64,000 nucleotides of DNA from Mesorhizobium norvegicum (GTDB taxonomy: Bacteria > Pseudomonadota > Alphaproteobacteria > Rhizobiales > Rhizobiaceae), in the NCBI RefSeq assembly GCF_004919685.1, contig NZ_SMYZ01000086.1:39565-103564 (forward strand), in the 5' to 3' direction. Under the pieces are notes generated by a model, which worked only from the letters and a program-made list of their open reading frames with translations, was not told the origin of the DNA and did no database searches. A program made the translations under genes and the position numbers. Shown piece by piece: positions 25,876 to 34,022 of the stretch. The number at the start of each line of letters is the position of its first letter. Position 1 is the first letter of the stretch.

Positions 25876-27381
25876 GTGACCCTGACCAAAGACAGCGCCC
25901 ACGCACTCGCTTCCAAGCTGGCCCCGAACGGCCTTGCGTTCATCGACGGCAAGTTCGCCGCGGCAGCGGACGGCGCGACTTTCGACACCATCAACCCGGC
26001 GACCGGCAAGGTCATCGCAGCTGTGGCGCACTGCGGCGGCACCGATGTCGACCGCGCCGTCAAGGCTGCCCGCAAATCCTTCGACGACGGCGTCTGGTCG
26101 CGCGGGGCTCCCGAGTTTCGCAAGGAAGCGCTGTTGCGGCTCGCCGACCTCGTACGCGCCAATGCCGACGAACTCGTCGTTCTCGAAAGCATCGACAGCG
26201 GCAAGACCATCACCGACTGCGCCAACGAGATCGGGCGAGAGGTTCCGAACTTCTTTCAGTGGTATGGCGAACTGGCCGACAAGTCTTTCGGCAAGGTCGC
26301 GCCGACCGGAGAGAATGCCTTGGCCCTCATCGTCAAGGAGCCTGCCGGCGTCGTCGGTCTCGTCCTGCCATGGAATTTCCCGCTGCTGATGGCAGCCTGG
26401 AAGATGGCGCCCGCGCTCGCTGCCGGCTGCTCCGTTCTGGTGAAGCCCGCCGAGCAGACGCCGTTGTCCGTCCTGCGCCTCGCCGAACTCGCGCAGGAAG
26501 CCGGCATTCCGGACGGCGTGCTCAACGTGTTGCCCGGTCTCGGCGAAACCACGGGTCAGGCGATCGGCCGTCATCCCGATATCGACATCGTTTCCTTTAC
26601 CGGATCGACCGAGGTCGGCGGTTATTTCCTGCGCTACGCCGGCGAGAGCAATCTCAAGGTGATTGGCCTGGAGATGGGTGGCAAAAGCCCGTTCATCGTG
26701 CTGGATGATGCCGATCTTACTGACGATCTGATCGAGCATGCCGCGATGTCCGCCTTCTGGAATGGTGGCCAGAACTGTTCCGCGAACATGCGGCAGCTTG
26801 TCGACCGCAGTCTGGCCGAGGAGTTCGCTCATCGCGTCACCGTCCGCGCCAAGGCATTCCGTGTCGGCGATCCACTCGACCCGGCGACCAATATTGGCGC
26901 CATGGTCACCGCCGAACACCGGACTCGCGTGATGGGCTATATCGAGCGCGGATCGGCCGAAGGTGCCCGCTTGCTGACCGGCGGCGGCTCGACGGGGCCA
27001 GGCTACTTCATCGAGCCCGCTGTCTTTGCCGATATGACGCCCACGATGAGCATCGCTCGCGAGGAGATATTTGGCCCTGTCCTCGGCGTCCTGCCGGTCG
27101 CTGGAATGGAGATGGCGCTTCAGATCGCACGCGATACCGACTACGGCTTGCACGCGACCGTGTTTACCAAGGATATCGACCGCGCCATCCACATGGCGCG
27201 GCGGCTGCCCTGCGGGACGGTCTCCGTCAACGGCTTTTCGGAAGGTGACGTCAAGACGCCCTTTGGCGGCTACAAGCGCTCCGGCTCGCTTGCCCGCGAC
27301 AACGGCACCGAGGCCATGGATCAGTATCTGCAGACCAAGACGATCTGGATCAGTACCGCGCAGCCCTCGGTGTCCCTATGA
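25876..27381 (+). CDS. NAD(P)-dependent aldehyde dehydrogenase (second copy)
   Basis: 501 residues from a GTG at 25876 with GGAG upstream. The catalytic Glu is in IGLEMGGKSPFIVLDD and the Cys in FWNGGQNCSANMRQ. The Asn of the oxyanion hole is in LPWNFPLLM, and FTGSTEVGGYFLRYA is the cofactor loop. It is diverged from the enzyme at 17065. The overall pattern resembles gamma-glutamyl-gamma-aminobutyraldehyde or 3-hydroxypropionaldehyde-type dehydrogenases. Its stop overlaps the next ATG (ATGA). Two different dehydrogenases in one cluster suggest two aldehyde intermediates. Confidence 0.92.
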   Translation: MTLTKDSAHALASKLAPNGLAFIDGKFAAAADGATFDTINPATGKVIAAVAHCGGTDVDRAVKAARKSFDDGVWSRGAPEFRKEALLRLADLVRANADELVVLESIDSGKTITDCANEIGREVPNFFQWYGELADKSFGKVAPTGENALALIVKEPAGVVGLVLPWNFPLLMAAWKMAPALAAGCSVLVKPAEQTPLSVLRLAELAQEAGIPDGVLNVLPGLGETTGQAIGRHPDIDIVSFTGSTEVGGYFLRYAGESNLKVIGLEMGGKSPFIVLDDADLTDDLIEHAAMSAFWNGGQNCSANMRQLVDRSLAEEFAHRVTVRAKAFRVGDPLDPATNIGAMVTAEHRTRVMGYIERGSAEGARLLTGGGSTGPGYFIEPAVFADMTPTMSIAREEIFGPVLGVLPVAGMEMALQIARDTDYGLHATVFTKDIDRAIHMARRLPCGTVSVNGFSEGDVKTPFGGYKRSGSLARDNGTEAMDQYLQTKTIWISTAQPSVSL

Positions 27382-28286
27382 TGGATATTGCGGTCTGCGG
27401 CGCATTTGCTGACGAGCAGGTCGCGCGGCTCAGGGACGGCGCGGGTGATATTCCGGTCAGGTTGATGGAGGCCGAAGCCGACTGCCACAGCGCCATCGTT
27501 TTCGGCAATCCCGAGCCTGGCAAGGTTGCGGCAAACCCGAACCTGCGCTGGCTGCAACTGGAATCGGTGGGGTTCGGAGAATATGCGGGCCTCGACTGGA
27601 AACGCAGCCACGGTGAAACGCTGGTTACCAACCTTGCCGGCTTCTTTGCCAACCCGGTCGCTGAATCGGCGCTTGCCGGCATTCTCGCGCTCTATCGGGG
27701 TATCGACCGTCTGGTGCTTCTCCAGGCGGGCAAACAGTGGCTTGGCGATCCCTTGCGCACGCACTTGCGCGTGTTGCGCGGGGCGCGCGTCGTCCTGTTC
27801 GGCTATGGCGCGATCAACCGGCGGCTAGCTGAACTGCTGGCGCCATTCGGCTGCGCGATCACGCCGATCACGCGAGACGGTATCGCGGGGCTCGACAAGG
27901 CGCTTGCCGAGGCCGATCTGGTTGTGTGCACCGCACCTGCCACCCCCGCCACGTCGGGTCTTTTCGACGCCGTCCGACTGGCCAACTTGCCTCCAGGAGC
28001 GACCTTCTGCAATTTCGGACGTGGCTCGATCCTGGAAGAGGACGCGCTTGCCGACGCGCTTGAGCGAGGCCGGCTTGGCGGCGCCGTGATCGACGTGACC
28101 CGCGATGAACCCTTGCCTGCTGGGCACAGGTTCTGGACCTGCCCAAACATCATCCTAACGCAGCACTCAGGCGGCGGAACGACGGATGAGCTCGATCGCA
28201 AGATAGGTGTCTTCCTGGCCAACCTGGCGTGCTTTCGCGCCGGCACGCCACTCGAGGGCATCGTCGATTTTTCACGAGGATACTAA
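27378..28286 (+). CDS. D-2-hydroxyacid dehydrogenase (NAD-binding)
   Basis: 302 residues. The Rossmann motif is LFGYGAINRRLAELLAPFG near residue 143, with Asn in place of the third Gly of GxGxxG. The catalytic set is Arg in NFGRGSILEED, Glu in DVTRDEPLP and His in LTQHSGGGT. Relatives reduce 2-ketoacids or oxidise D-2-hydroxyacids. The product fits oxidation or reduction of a hydroxy-acid intermediate in sugar-acid breakdown. Both ends overlap neighbouring genes, so it is part of the same transcript. Confidence 0.88.
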   Translation: MMDIAVCGAFADEQVARLRDGAGDIPVRLMEAEADCHSAIVFGNPEPGKVAANPNLRWLQLESVGFGEYAGLDWKRSHGETLVTNLAGFFANPVAESALAGILALYRGIDRLVLLQAGKQWLGDPLRTHLRVLRGARVVLFGYGAINRRLAELLAPFGCAITPITRDGIAGLDKALAEADLVVCTAPATPATSGLFDAVRLANLPPGATFCNFGRGSILEEDALADALERGRLGGAVIDVTRDEPLPAGHRFWTCPNIILTQHSGGGTTDELDRKIGVFLANLACFRAGTPLEGIVDFSRGY

Positions 28287-29485
28287 TGGCCAAGATCACC
28301 AACATCCGCTGCGTCCTGTTATCGTCGGCCTACGCCGATGCGGACGATCCGGAAATCAAGGAATGCTTCCCCAATGGGCCCAAACGCACCATTGGCATGG
28401 TGGAGGTCACGCTGGACAATGGCGTGACCGGACTGGGCGAAGGTTACCTCGCCGTCTTCGCACCGCTGGTGTTCCAGGCGATCGTTGACCTTTGCCGTCC
28501 GCAGGTGATCGGCCGCGATGGCTTCGACATTGATCGCCGGGTCAAGGATCTTCGCAGCCTTTGCGATTACTGGTCGCTTCAAGGGGCCGCGCGCCACGTC
28601 ATCGCGGCCTTCGAGATTGCGTTACAGGATGCCAAAGCCAAAAGCCTCGGTGTGCCCGTCTACACGCTTCTCGGTGGGGCGCAGGCCCAATCGATCCAGA
28701 TCTACGGCTCGGGCGGCTGTTGCGATGCCAAGGAGCAGTTCCTGCGTGAGTTGGATATGCTGGGTTCGCTCGGTATCGAGATCTACAAGATCCGTTCGGT
28801 CAAGCGCGATATCCTGCGCACGGCCTGGGTGCTGGAAGAGGCCGGGCGACGCGGCATCAAGGTTGGCGTCGATATGTGCCAAAACCTTGCCGATCCGCCG
28901 CAGGCGGTAGACGATGTGGTGGCCTTCGTAGCGGCCGTCCACGCCATCACCGACCGGCGCATGGTGTTTGTCGAGGAAGCGCTTGGCCCTGACCAGCCTG
29001 ATGCTTTTCGTGAACTGCGCGGCCGTATCGATGTGCCGGTCTGCGGCGGCGAGATTGTCACCACGCCCAAGGAGATGATCGAGCGCATCAACGCCGACGT
29101 CTATGACTTCGTCCAGCCCGACGCCTCGGTGATGGGCGGAATTTCGGCGGTCATGGACGTGTTCGAGGCGGCAAGGGCTAGGGGCACCGACGTTGTGGTG
29201 CATGCGTGGGGCGGTGCCGCCGCGATCATGGCCAGCTATCACGCGGCCTTCGCCGCGGGCGGAAAGCTGGTCGAATATCCGATGCTGTATTTTCCACTCG
29301 GCGCCGAGATGATCGGCGACCAGGGGCGCATCGAGGGTGGCCGCCTGATCCGCCCGAGCGCGCCAGGACTCGGTCTGACGCTCACCCCCGAGATGGAAGC
29401 GCGCTATCCTTTCGATGAAATGGCTGTCTATTCCTGCGTGCTGACGGACTGGGGCCCGCCACCGGACAGCTATTGGCGAGATTGA
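28286..29485 (+). CDS. Enolase-superfamily (mandelate racemase-like) sugar-acid dehydratase
   Basis: 399 residues; the ATG shares its A with the previous TAA. Metal ligands are Asp in VGVDMCQN, Glu in VFVEEALGP and Glu in VCGGEIVTT. A Lys-x-Arg pair (IYKIRS) lies on the second strand, and a His (VVVHAWGG) with the Asp of VQPDAS forms the His-Asp dyad of the mandelate-racemase subgroup. That subgroup abstracts the alpha proton of carboxylates; many members dehydrate aldonic or aldaric acids to 2-keto-3-deoxy acids. This fits a step just before the DHDPS-family aldolase. It is the last gene of the cluster. Confidence 0.9.
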   Translation: MAKITNIRCVLLSSAYADADDPEIKECFPNGPKRTIGMVEVTLDNGVTGLGEGYLAVFAPLVFQAIVDLCRPQVIGRDGFDIDRRVKDLRSLCDYWSLQGAARHVIAAFEIALQDAKAKSLGVPVYTLLGGAQAQSIQIYGSGGCCDAKEQFLRELDMLGSLGIEIYKIRSVKRDILRTAWVLEEAGRRGIKVGVDMCQNLADPPQAVDDVVAFVAAVHAITDRRMVFVEEALGPDQPDAFRELRGRIDVPVCGGEIVTTPKEMIERINADVYDFVQPDASVMGGISAVMDVFEAARARGTDVVVHAWGGAAAIMASYHAAFAAGGKLVEYPMLYFPLGAEMIGDQGRIEGGRLIRPSAPGLGLTLTPEMEARYPFDEMAVYSCVLTDWGPPPDSYWRD

Positions 29486-29734
29486 CCCATTAGCCTCGTT
29501 ATAAAATCCCAGTCACCTCGCTCAAGACAAGCGGAGGATCGGAGACTGGAGGGCCGCTCCTGTTTGGTCCCAGCAGTACGGACCCAAGATGCGAGCACAG
29601 TGGCGAGCGAGTGCCCGGCGGCGCTGGCGGCATTCAGTGCAGCCGCCAGCTTTTGGCGGAGGGGGCCGGCAACATTATTTCTCGCGAACGCGTTTATGAT
29701 CTCGAAAGGGACGGTTTTCCTCTGGAGGCTGAAC

Positions 29735-29947
29735 ATGCATAGCTTCGAAATGATTGATCTGCTTTGCGTGGTCGAGGCCTGCAAACGCGATCGCGCGGTC
29801 GGGAATTTCGTGTCGATGGCTGAGGGCGTGGAGGAGTTGAGGGTGCTGACCGGCGATTTCATGTCATCGGACGACGTGGCGGCGAACGCCCTCTCGACGG
29901 TAGCTCTTGCGCGGGGCTGCTCGGTTTTGTTCGACGAACGGTGCTGA
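29735..29947 (+). CDS. Small conserved-looking hypothetical protein
   Basis: 70 residues from ATG 29735, with a strong GGAGG seven bases upstream. The C-terminus (VALARGCSVLFDERC) resembles that of the small protein at 39331 (AASRGLAVLLDRHVD), suggesting one family of short rhizobial proteins. The frame is open upstream to 29564, but only this part has a ribosome-binding site. Function unknown. Confidence 0.6.
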   Translation: MHSFEMIDLLCVVEACKRDRAVGNFVSMAEGVEELRVLTGDFMSSDDVAANALSTVALARGCSVLFDERC

Positions 29948-30400
29948 AATCCTTTCCTCACCAATCGTAGCGGCCCGACAGCCAGGGGGCTTGGCGGGCG
30001 GGCTGGCGGGCCTAACCGGCGAGGTTGGGGAAGTACACGCCGACTAGGGGCAGACCGAAGGCGATTTTGAAAAGGGCGAGCCCGACAGCACGGCCGATGC
30101 ATTAGCCCTGATCGCGGCGGTGGTCCGTAGCGCCATAGACACTTTCTAGAAACTGAAGCCGGAGTATTCGCGCCGCAGCTTATGCCAGTCGCGCCACGGC
30201 GTGGGAGCAGAACTAACGCTCCCTCGCGCCGGATTGATGCGAGTAGACAGATAATACGCTTGGCTCAGCGTACGGCAAATATGCTCACCGACGCTGTCGG
30301 CACCTATTTTTTGCTGGAATTGTCTGCAGCGAGTTTGCGAGGCATCATAGCATCAGCGCCGGGAAATATAATCCGCCTGATTGAGTGAAGGGTTTGGCAA
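29948..30400. other. Stretch without a supported gene
   Basis: A short in-frame tail ending at about 30150 (ADALALIAAVVRSAIDTF then stop) looks protein-like but has no start, so it may be the end of a decayed gene. Nothing else is recognisable. Confidence 0.35.
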
Positions 30401-30907
30401 ATGGGTGGCTTCATCCCGGTTGGATTCCGGAAAATTAATGAGTTCGCGGCGAACAACGGGGTGGAGAAAGTGGGGGCATTGCTTGTCGCTGGAGAGCTTG
30501 AGGCTTTTCGCTTAAATCCATCGGGCGAACTATTTCCCATCGAGCGCGCGGTTTGGAGCGGGCCTATAGCGACAGACATACTGTCGTTCGGAAAGGTCAA
30601 TGGTCGGCATCTAGGCAAGTATTCACCAGAGAGTGGAGAGGTTGTCTTAGTCAGGGTGCCGAAAAAGGCGCCAAGGCCCATGGGGCCGGTGACTAATAAG
30701 GGAGGGCGGCCTACAAAATATGATTGGATTGCAGCCGCGGCGTTCTGCGCCATGTTCGTAGTTGAGAATGAATACCCACAACATCGCCGCACGCTTTCTG
30801 ATGAGCTTGAGCGTTGGTTCTTAACCAACTGTCCTTCCCGGCCCGATCGCCGCGACATCGAAAGATTCGTTGACACAATGTACAAGAGCCGTCCGGTAAA
30901 ACTCTAG
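30401..30907 (+). CDS. Hypothetical protein of unknown function
   Basis: 168 residues, not recognised. The C-terminal half carries a Gly-Arg-Pro-Thr-Lys-Tyr-Asp-Trp stretch near residue 105, which recurs in many proteobacterial proteins with HTH-like or unknown C-terminal domains, followed by a helical segment with DELERWFLTNCPSRPDRRDIERF. Base composition is clearly lower in GC than the catabolic cluster, in line with acquired DNA. No neighbour suggests a function. Confidence 0.6.
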   Translation: MGGFIPVGFRKINEFAANNGVEKVGALLVAGELEAFRLNPSGELFPIERAVWSGPIATDILSFGKVNGRHLGKYSPESGEVVLVRVPKKAPRPMGPVTNKGGRPTKYDWIAAAAFCAMFVVENEYPQHRRTLSDELERWFLTNCPSRPDRRDIERFVDTMYKSRPVKL

Positions 30908-31196
30908 GTCACCCGACGTTCACCGTTGTTCCCGATGGTTTCGGTCGCGGCGCTGTCGGATTGAGCCTACGGGCGCATCCTCGGGAATGTCAGCAACTGC
31001 GGCAAACCAATCCCTTTTCAAGAGCAGCTGCGGCTTCGAGATTGACGGCTCATGGTCATTGCCGGGCCGTTTCACCAATTTGCCGCTAGAGGTGAGCGAC
31101 CAAGACCACAGAACAGTAAAGAGGGAATTCTTAACTTGCCGCGTGCAACCTTAAGTGGGGGTAGCCTTTTTTCGGCTAATGCCTTCAGGGGATGTC

Positions 31197-33323
31197 ATGC
31201 GTTCGACGCTCTCGCTTCGAGCATTGCTTACGCTGTTCACTACGGCGTTTGTCGTGATTGTGCTCGGTCTGGCGGTATATGCCTCGTTGAGGTTGGTTGA
31301 AATTCAAAGCACGACCGCTGCCGTTGGCAAAAAATGGCTGCCATCGATGCAGACACTCTACCAGCTTGATGATCGCGTTACTGAATTCAGGATGTCCGAG
31401 ATTTATCGTGCGCTAGCGCCCGACCAAAAAACAAAGGATCAGATAGAGTCGATGGCCGACGACCACCGGCGCGCCATCGAATATCTTGAAGACGATTATG
31501 CGACTGCCCTGGGCCAGAGCCACGGGTCGGACCTTGACCCATTCCGGCTGCAACTCACAGCTTATCTTGCGCTACATGACGCGTGGACAGGAGACCGCGC
31601 CAGCGGTGCGGCTGACATGCCGGCTCGAAATGACAGTGCGTCGGAACGACTCTTTCAAAGCACTGTCGATTCCCTAGATCGACAGATAGATCGCAACAAA
31701 TCCGAGGCGCGAACAGCGGTGAATGACGCCGCGCAGATCGTGCACAACACACTGCTAATAATGCTTGCGATATCTGGCGCTGCTACTCTTTTCGCGATTT
31801 GGATTTTAGTCTGCGTTCGTCAAAAAATCACGGGTCCGTTGGGTGCAATAACCCAAGCGCTTTCCGGTCTTGCTGGCGGAAACCGTGACGTTCGAGTCCC
31901 GGAAATCAATCGTAGTGATGAAATCGGCGACATGGCAAAGGCATTTGACGTCTTTCGGGCTAACGCGCTCGCTCTGGAACATGCTCACGAGGCGACGCAG
32001 GCGGCTCAGGAACAAGCCCAGGCGCTGGCGCGACATGATCCCATGACAGGTTTGCCAAATCGTCGAGTTTTCTTTGGCGATCTGGAATCTGCCGTTGCCC
32101 GTGCGAAGCAAGGTTCTACGATCTGCTCGGTGCTCATGGTCGATCTTGATCGATTTAAGCCGATCAACGACCTGCAAGGCCACCCGGTCGGCGATCTCGT
32201 CTTGTGCGAAGTTGCAAGTCGCCTCCGTGAGGCTGAGGGAAAGAACCACACGGTCGCTCGTCTGGGTGGCGACGAGTTTGCGATTATCATCGAGACGGAC
32301 GTGCCGACGCACCGCGAGGTTGTGCTCCGCCTGGCCGGCAAAGTGCTCACAGCTATCAGGGAACCCATCACTGCCGCCGCAAGCAGAGTCGAGATAAGCG
32401 CGAGCATCGGCATCGCATCCTGCCCAGGTGACGGGGATGATCCCGAAAGCCTGTTACGCGCGGCTGACATCGCAATGTATCGAGCAAAGCGCGACGGCAG
32501 TGACACGTTCCGCTTCTTTGAACAGAGCATGGATGAAGAGCTGCGAGGACAAGCATCTCTTGAGATGGACTTTAGGACGGCGCTTGCCGCAGGAGAGATA
32601 GAGCCTCACTATCAACCCCTTGTCGATATGCGAGATCGCAGCATTTACGGATTTGAAATGCTGGCTCGATGGCAGCATGCAGTGCGCGGGTCGGTTCCCC
32701 CTGACGTGTTTATCCCGATTGCAGAGCATCTTGGTCTTATTGGCGATCTCACGTGGTCGATACTTCGCAGGGCATGCCAGGATGCTAAACAATGGCCTGA
32801 GAACACTACCGTGGCTCTCAATGTATCACCCATACAACTAAGAGACGCTGCCTTTCCGACCCAAATTCTCGCGATCTTGAACCAAGAGGGCTTCCCTCCC
32901 GCGCGTTTAGAAATCGAAATTACTGAGACCGCACTTATAAGTGACATCGAAACCGCCAAGTTGGTCCTGAGGGCCTTAAAGGTGATAGGAATAAAGGTGT
33001 CGCTCGATGATTTCGGCACAGGGTATTCAAGCCTCTACCATTTGCGCGAACTGAAGTTCGACAAAATCAAGATCGACCGCTCATTTGTTCAATCGATGCC
33101 GCTAAACAGTGAAAGCGAGAAGATCGTCGATGCAATCCTGAGCCTGGCAAAAAGTCTTGGTCTCCCAACTGTGGCCGAAGGCATTGAGGACCCTGACGTA
33201 CTTGGGCAGCTGACCGCAATGGGATGCGATTTTGGCCAAGGATACTATTTCGGCAAGGCTATGACGGCGGAAAAGGCGAGTGAATTGCTTTGCAAGCACA
33301 AAAATGATGAATTGGTAGCTTAG
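31197..33323 (+). CDS. GGDEF-EAL protein with MCP-like periplasmic sensor and HAMP
   Basis: Inner-membrane cyclic-di-GMP enzyme, 708 residues. Two membrane helices (about 10-30 and 180-205) bracket a helical periplasmic region resembling the four-helix-bundle sensor of chemoreceptors; HAMP follows. The GGDEF motif is intact (RLGGDEF near residue 357), but the inhibitory RxxD site is absent. The EAL domain begins FEMLARW (EML for EAL near residue 487) and keeps the other metal and catalytic residues (VSPIQL Asn, TETAL Glu, DDFGTG, KIDRSF, AEGIED, GQGYYF). AGGGGA precedes ATG 31197; a GTG at 31155 is the alternative. Both synthesis and hydrolysis are chemically possible. Confidence 0.9.
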   Translation: MRSTLSLRALLTLFTTAFVVIVLGLAVYASLRLVEIQSTTAAVGKKWLPSMQTLYQLDDRVTEFRMSEIYRALAPDQKTKDQIESMADDHRRAIEYLEDDYATALGQSHGSDLDPFRLQLTAYLALHDAWTGDRASGAADMPARNDSASERLFQSTVDSLDRQIDRNKSEARTAVNDAAQIVHNTLLIMLAISGAATLFAIWILVCVRQKITGPLGAITQALSGLAGGNRDVRVPEINRSDEIGDMAKAFDVFRANALALEHAHEATQAAQEQAQALARHDPMTGLPNRRVFFGDLESAVARAKQGSTICSVLMVDLDRFKPINDLQGHPVGDLVLCEVASRLREAEGKNHTVARLGGDEFAIIIETDVPTHREVVLRLAGKVLTAIREPITAAASRVEISASIGIASCPGDGDDPESLLRAADIAMYRAKRDGSDTFRFFEQSMDEELRGQASLEMDFRTALAAGEIEPHYQPLVDMRDRSIYGFEMLARWQHAVRGSVPPDVFIPIAEHLGLIGDLTWSILRRACQDAKQWPENTTVALNVSPIQLRDAAFPTQILAILNQEGFPPARLEIEITETALISDIETAKLVLRALKVIGIKVSLDDFGTGYSSLYHLRELKFDKIKIDRSFVQSMPLNSESEKIVDAILSLAKSLGLPTVAEGIEDPDVLGQLTAMGCDFGQGYYFGKAMTAEKASELLCKHKNDELVA

Positions 33324-33628
33324 CCTGCTTCAGCAGAGATCGGCGCAACTAGAATATGGGCCTGATTCCTTGCTTAACGACAACGGCAAGTCGGAGGACC
33401 ATTTGGTGATGGCTGCGGTCCTCCTCGCTTCGATCAAAGACGGGACGCCTCGGCTGATCTGCTGATCTGCTACCAGGGACATAGACGAAGCGACGGCAAT
33501 CGGTGAAATGTCGAGGCTGCGATGAACGTTAGTTCGGCTCAATCGCGATTGTGCTTCGCTGCTCGTCTCACTAACGCGCTGTGGTGGGGGATGCGCAGGC
33601 GCTCCGCCAGATCCCCGCAAAGCGCTTG
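33324..33628. other. Stretch downstream of the TPP riboswitch, no supported gene
   Basis: A leftward frame of 96 codons covers it, but it has no thiamine-related pattern. This is where the riboswitch-controlled gene should be. Confidence 0.4.
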
Positions 33629-33724
33629 CATCGTCCCTACGCCAGTATGAACTGGATCAGGTTCAACGGGTCACGGTGCCGCGAACCAGCAGCATTTCAG
33701 CCCTTAGCGGGGCTCCCCTGATGA
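33629..33724 (-). promoter_or_regulatory. TPP (THI-box) riboswitch, orphan
   Basis: Read leftward, the sequence carries the THI-box core in order: GGGGAGCCCCGC, GGGCTGAAATGC, a variable arm, GACCCGTTGAACCTGATCC, and GGCGTAGGGA. These are the pyrimidine- and pyrophosphate-sensing segments of thiamine pyrophosphate riboswitches. It should control a gene reading leftward from about 33620, but no thiamine biosynthesis or transport gene is there; a convergent cyclic-di-GMP gene ends at 33323. Confidence 0.85.
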
Positions 33725-34022
33725 ATGCGTCAAATTGAACGGTCGCCGCCATATTTGTGAAATGCATCCGGCGCGGTCGCTGCCCGATGGTGATCGGTTA
33801 TGCGCTGAGGCGGTGTCGATCAATTCGGCAGCAAGCATAGGCACTGGCAGGGTCGAGTTTCAGGCGAAATGCGCCAGACGCGCTATCAACCTTTTGGACG
33901 GCGGTCCTGATTGACCTTGACGTTCAATCCGACCGGCTATCGACCAGTCGCGTCGCCGCAGAGCCAAGAACAGCCTGACGGCGATAGCTTACTCTCAACA
34001 ACTTGCCTGGGCATATTCGGAT
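33725..34022. other. Intergenic, nothing recognised
   Basis: No gene or clear site. It lies between the riboswitch (leftward) and the PAS-GAF-GGDEF-EAL gene (rightward) and must contain both promoters. Confidence 0.35.

Noticed and set aside
25669..27192. Leftward open frame of 507 codons
   Set aside because: Antisense to the second aldehyde dehydrogenase, which has complete catalytic motifs on the plus strand.
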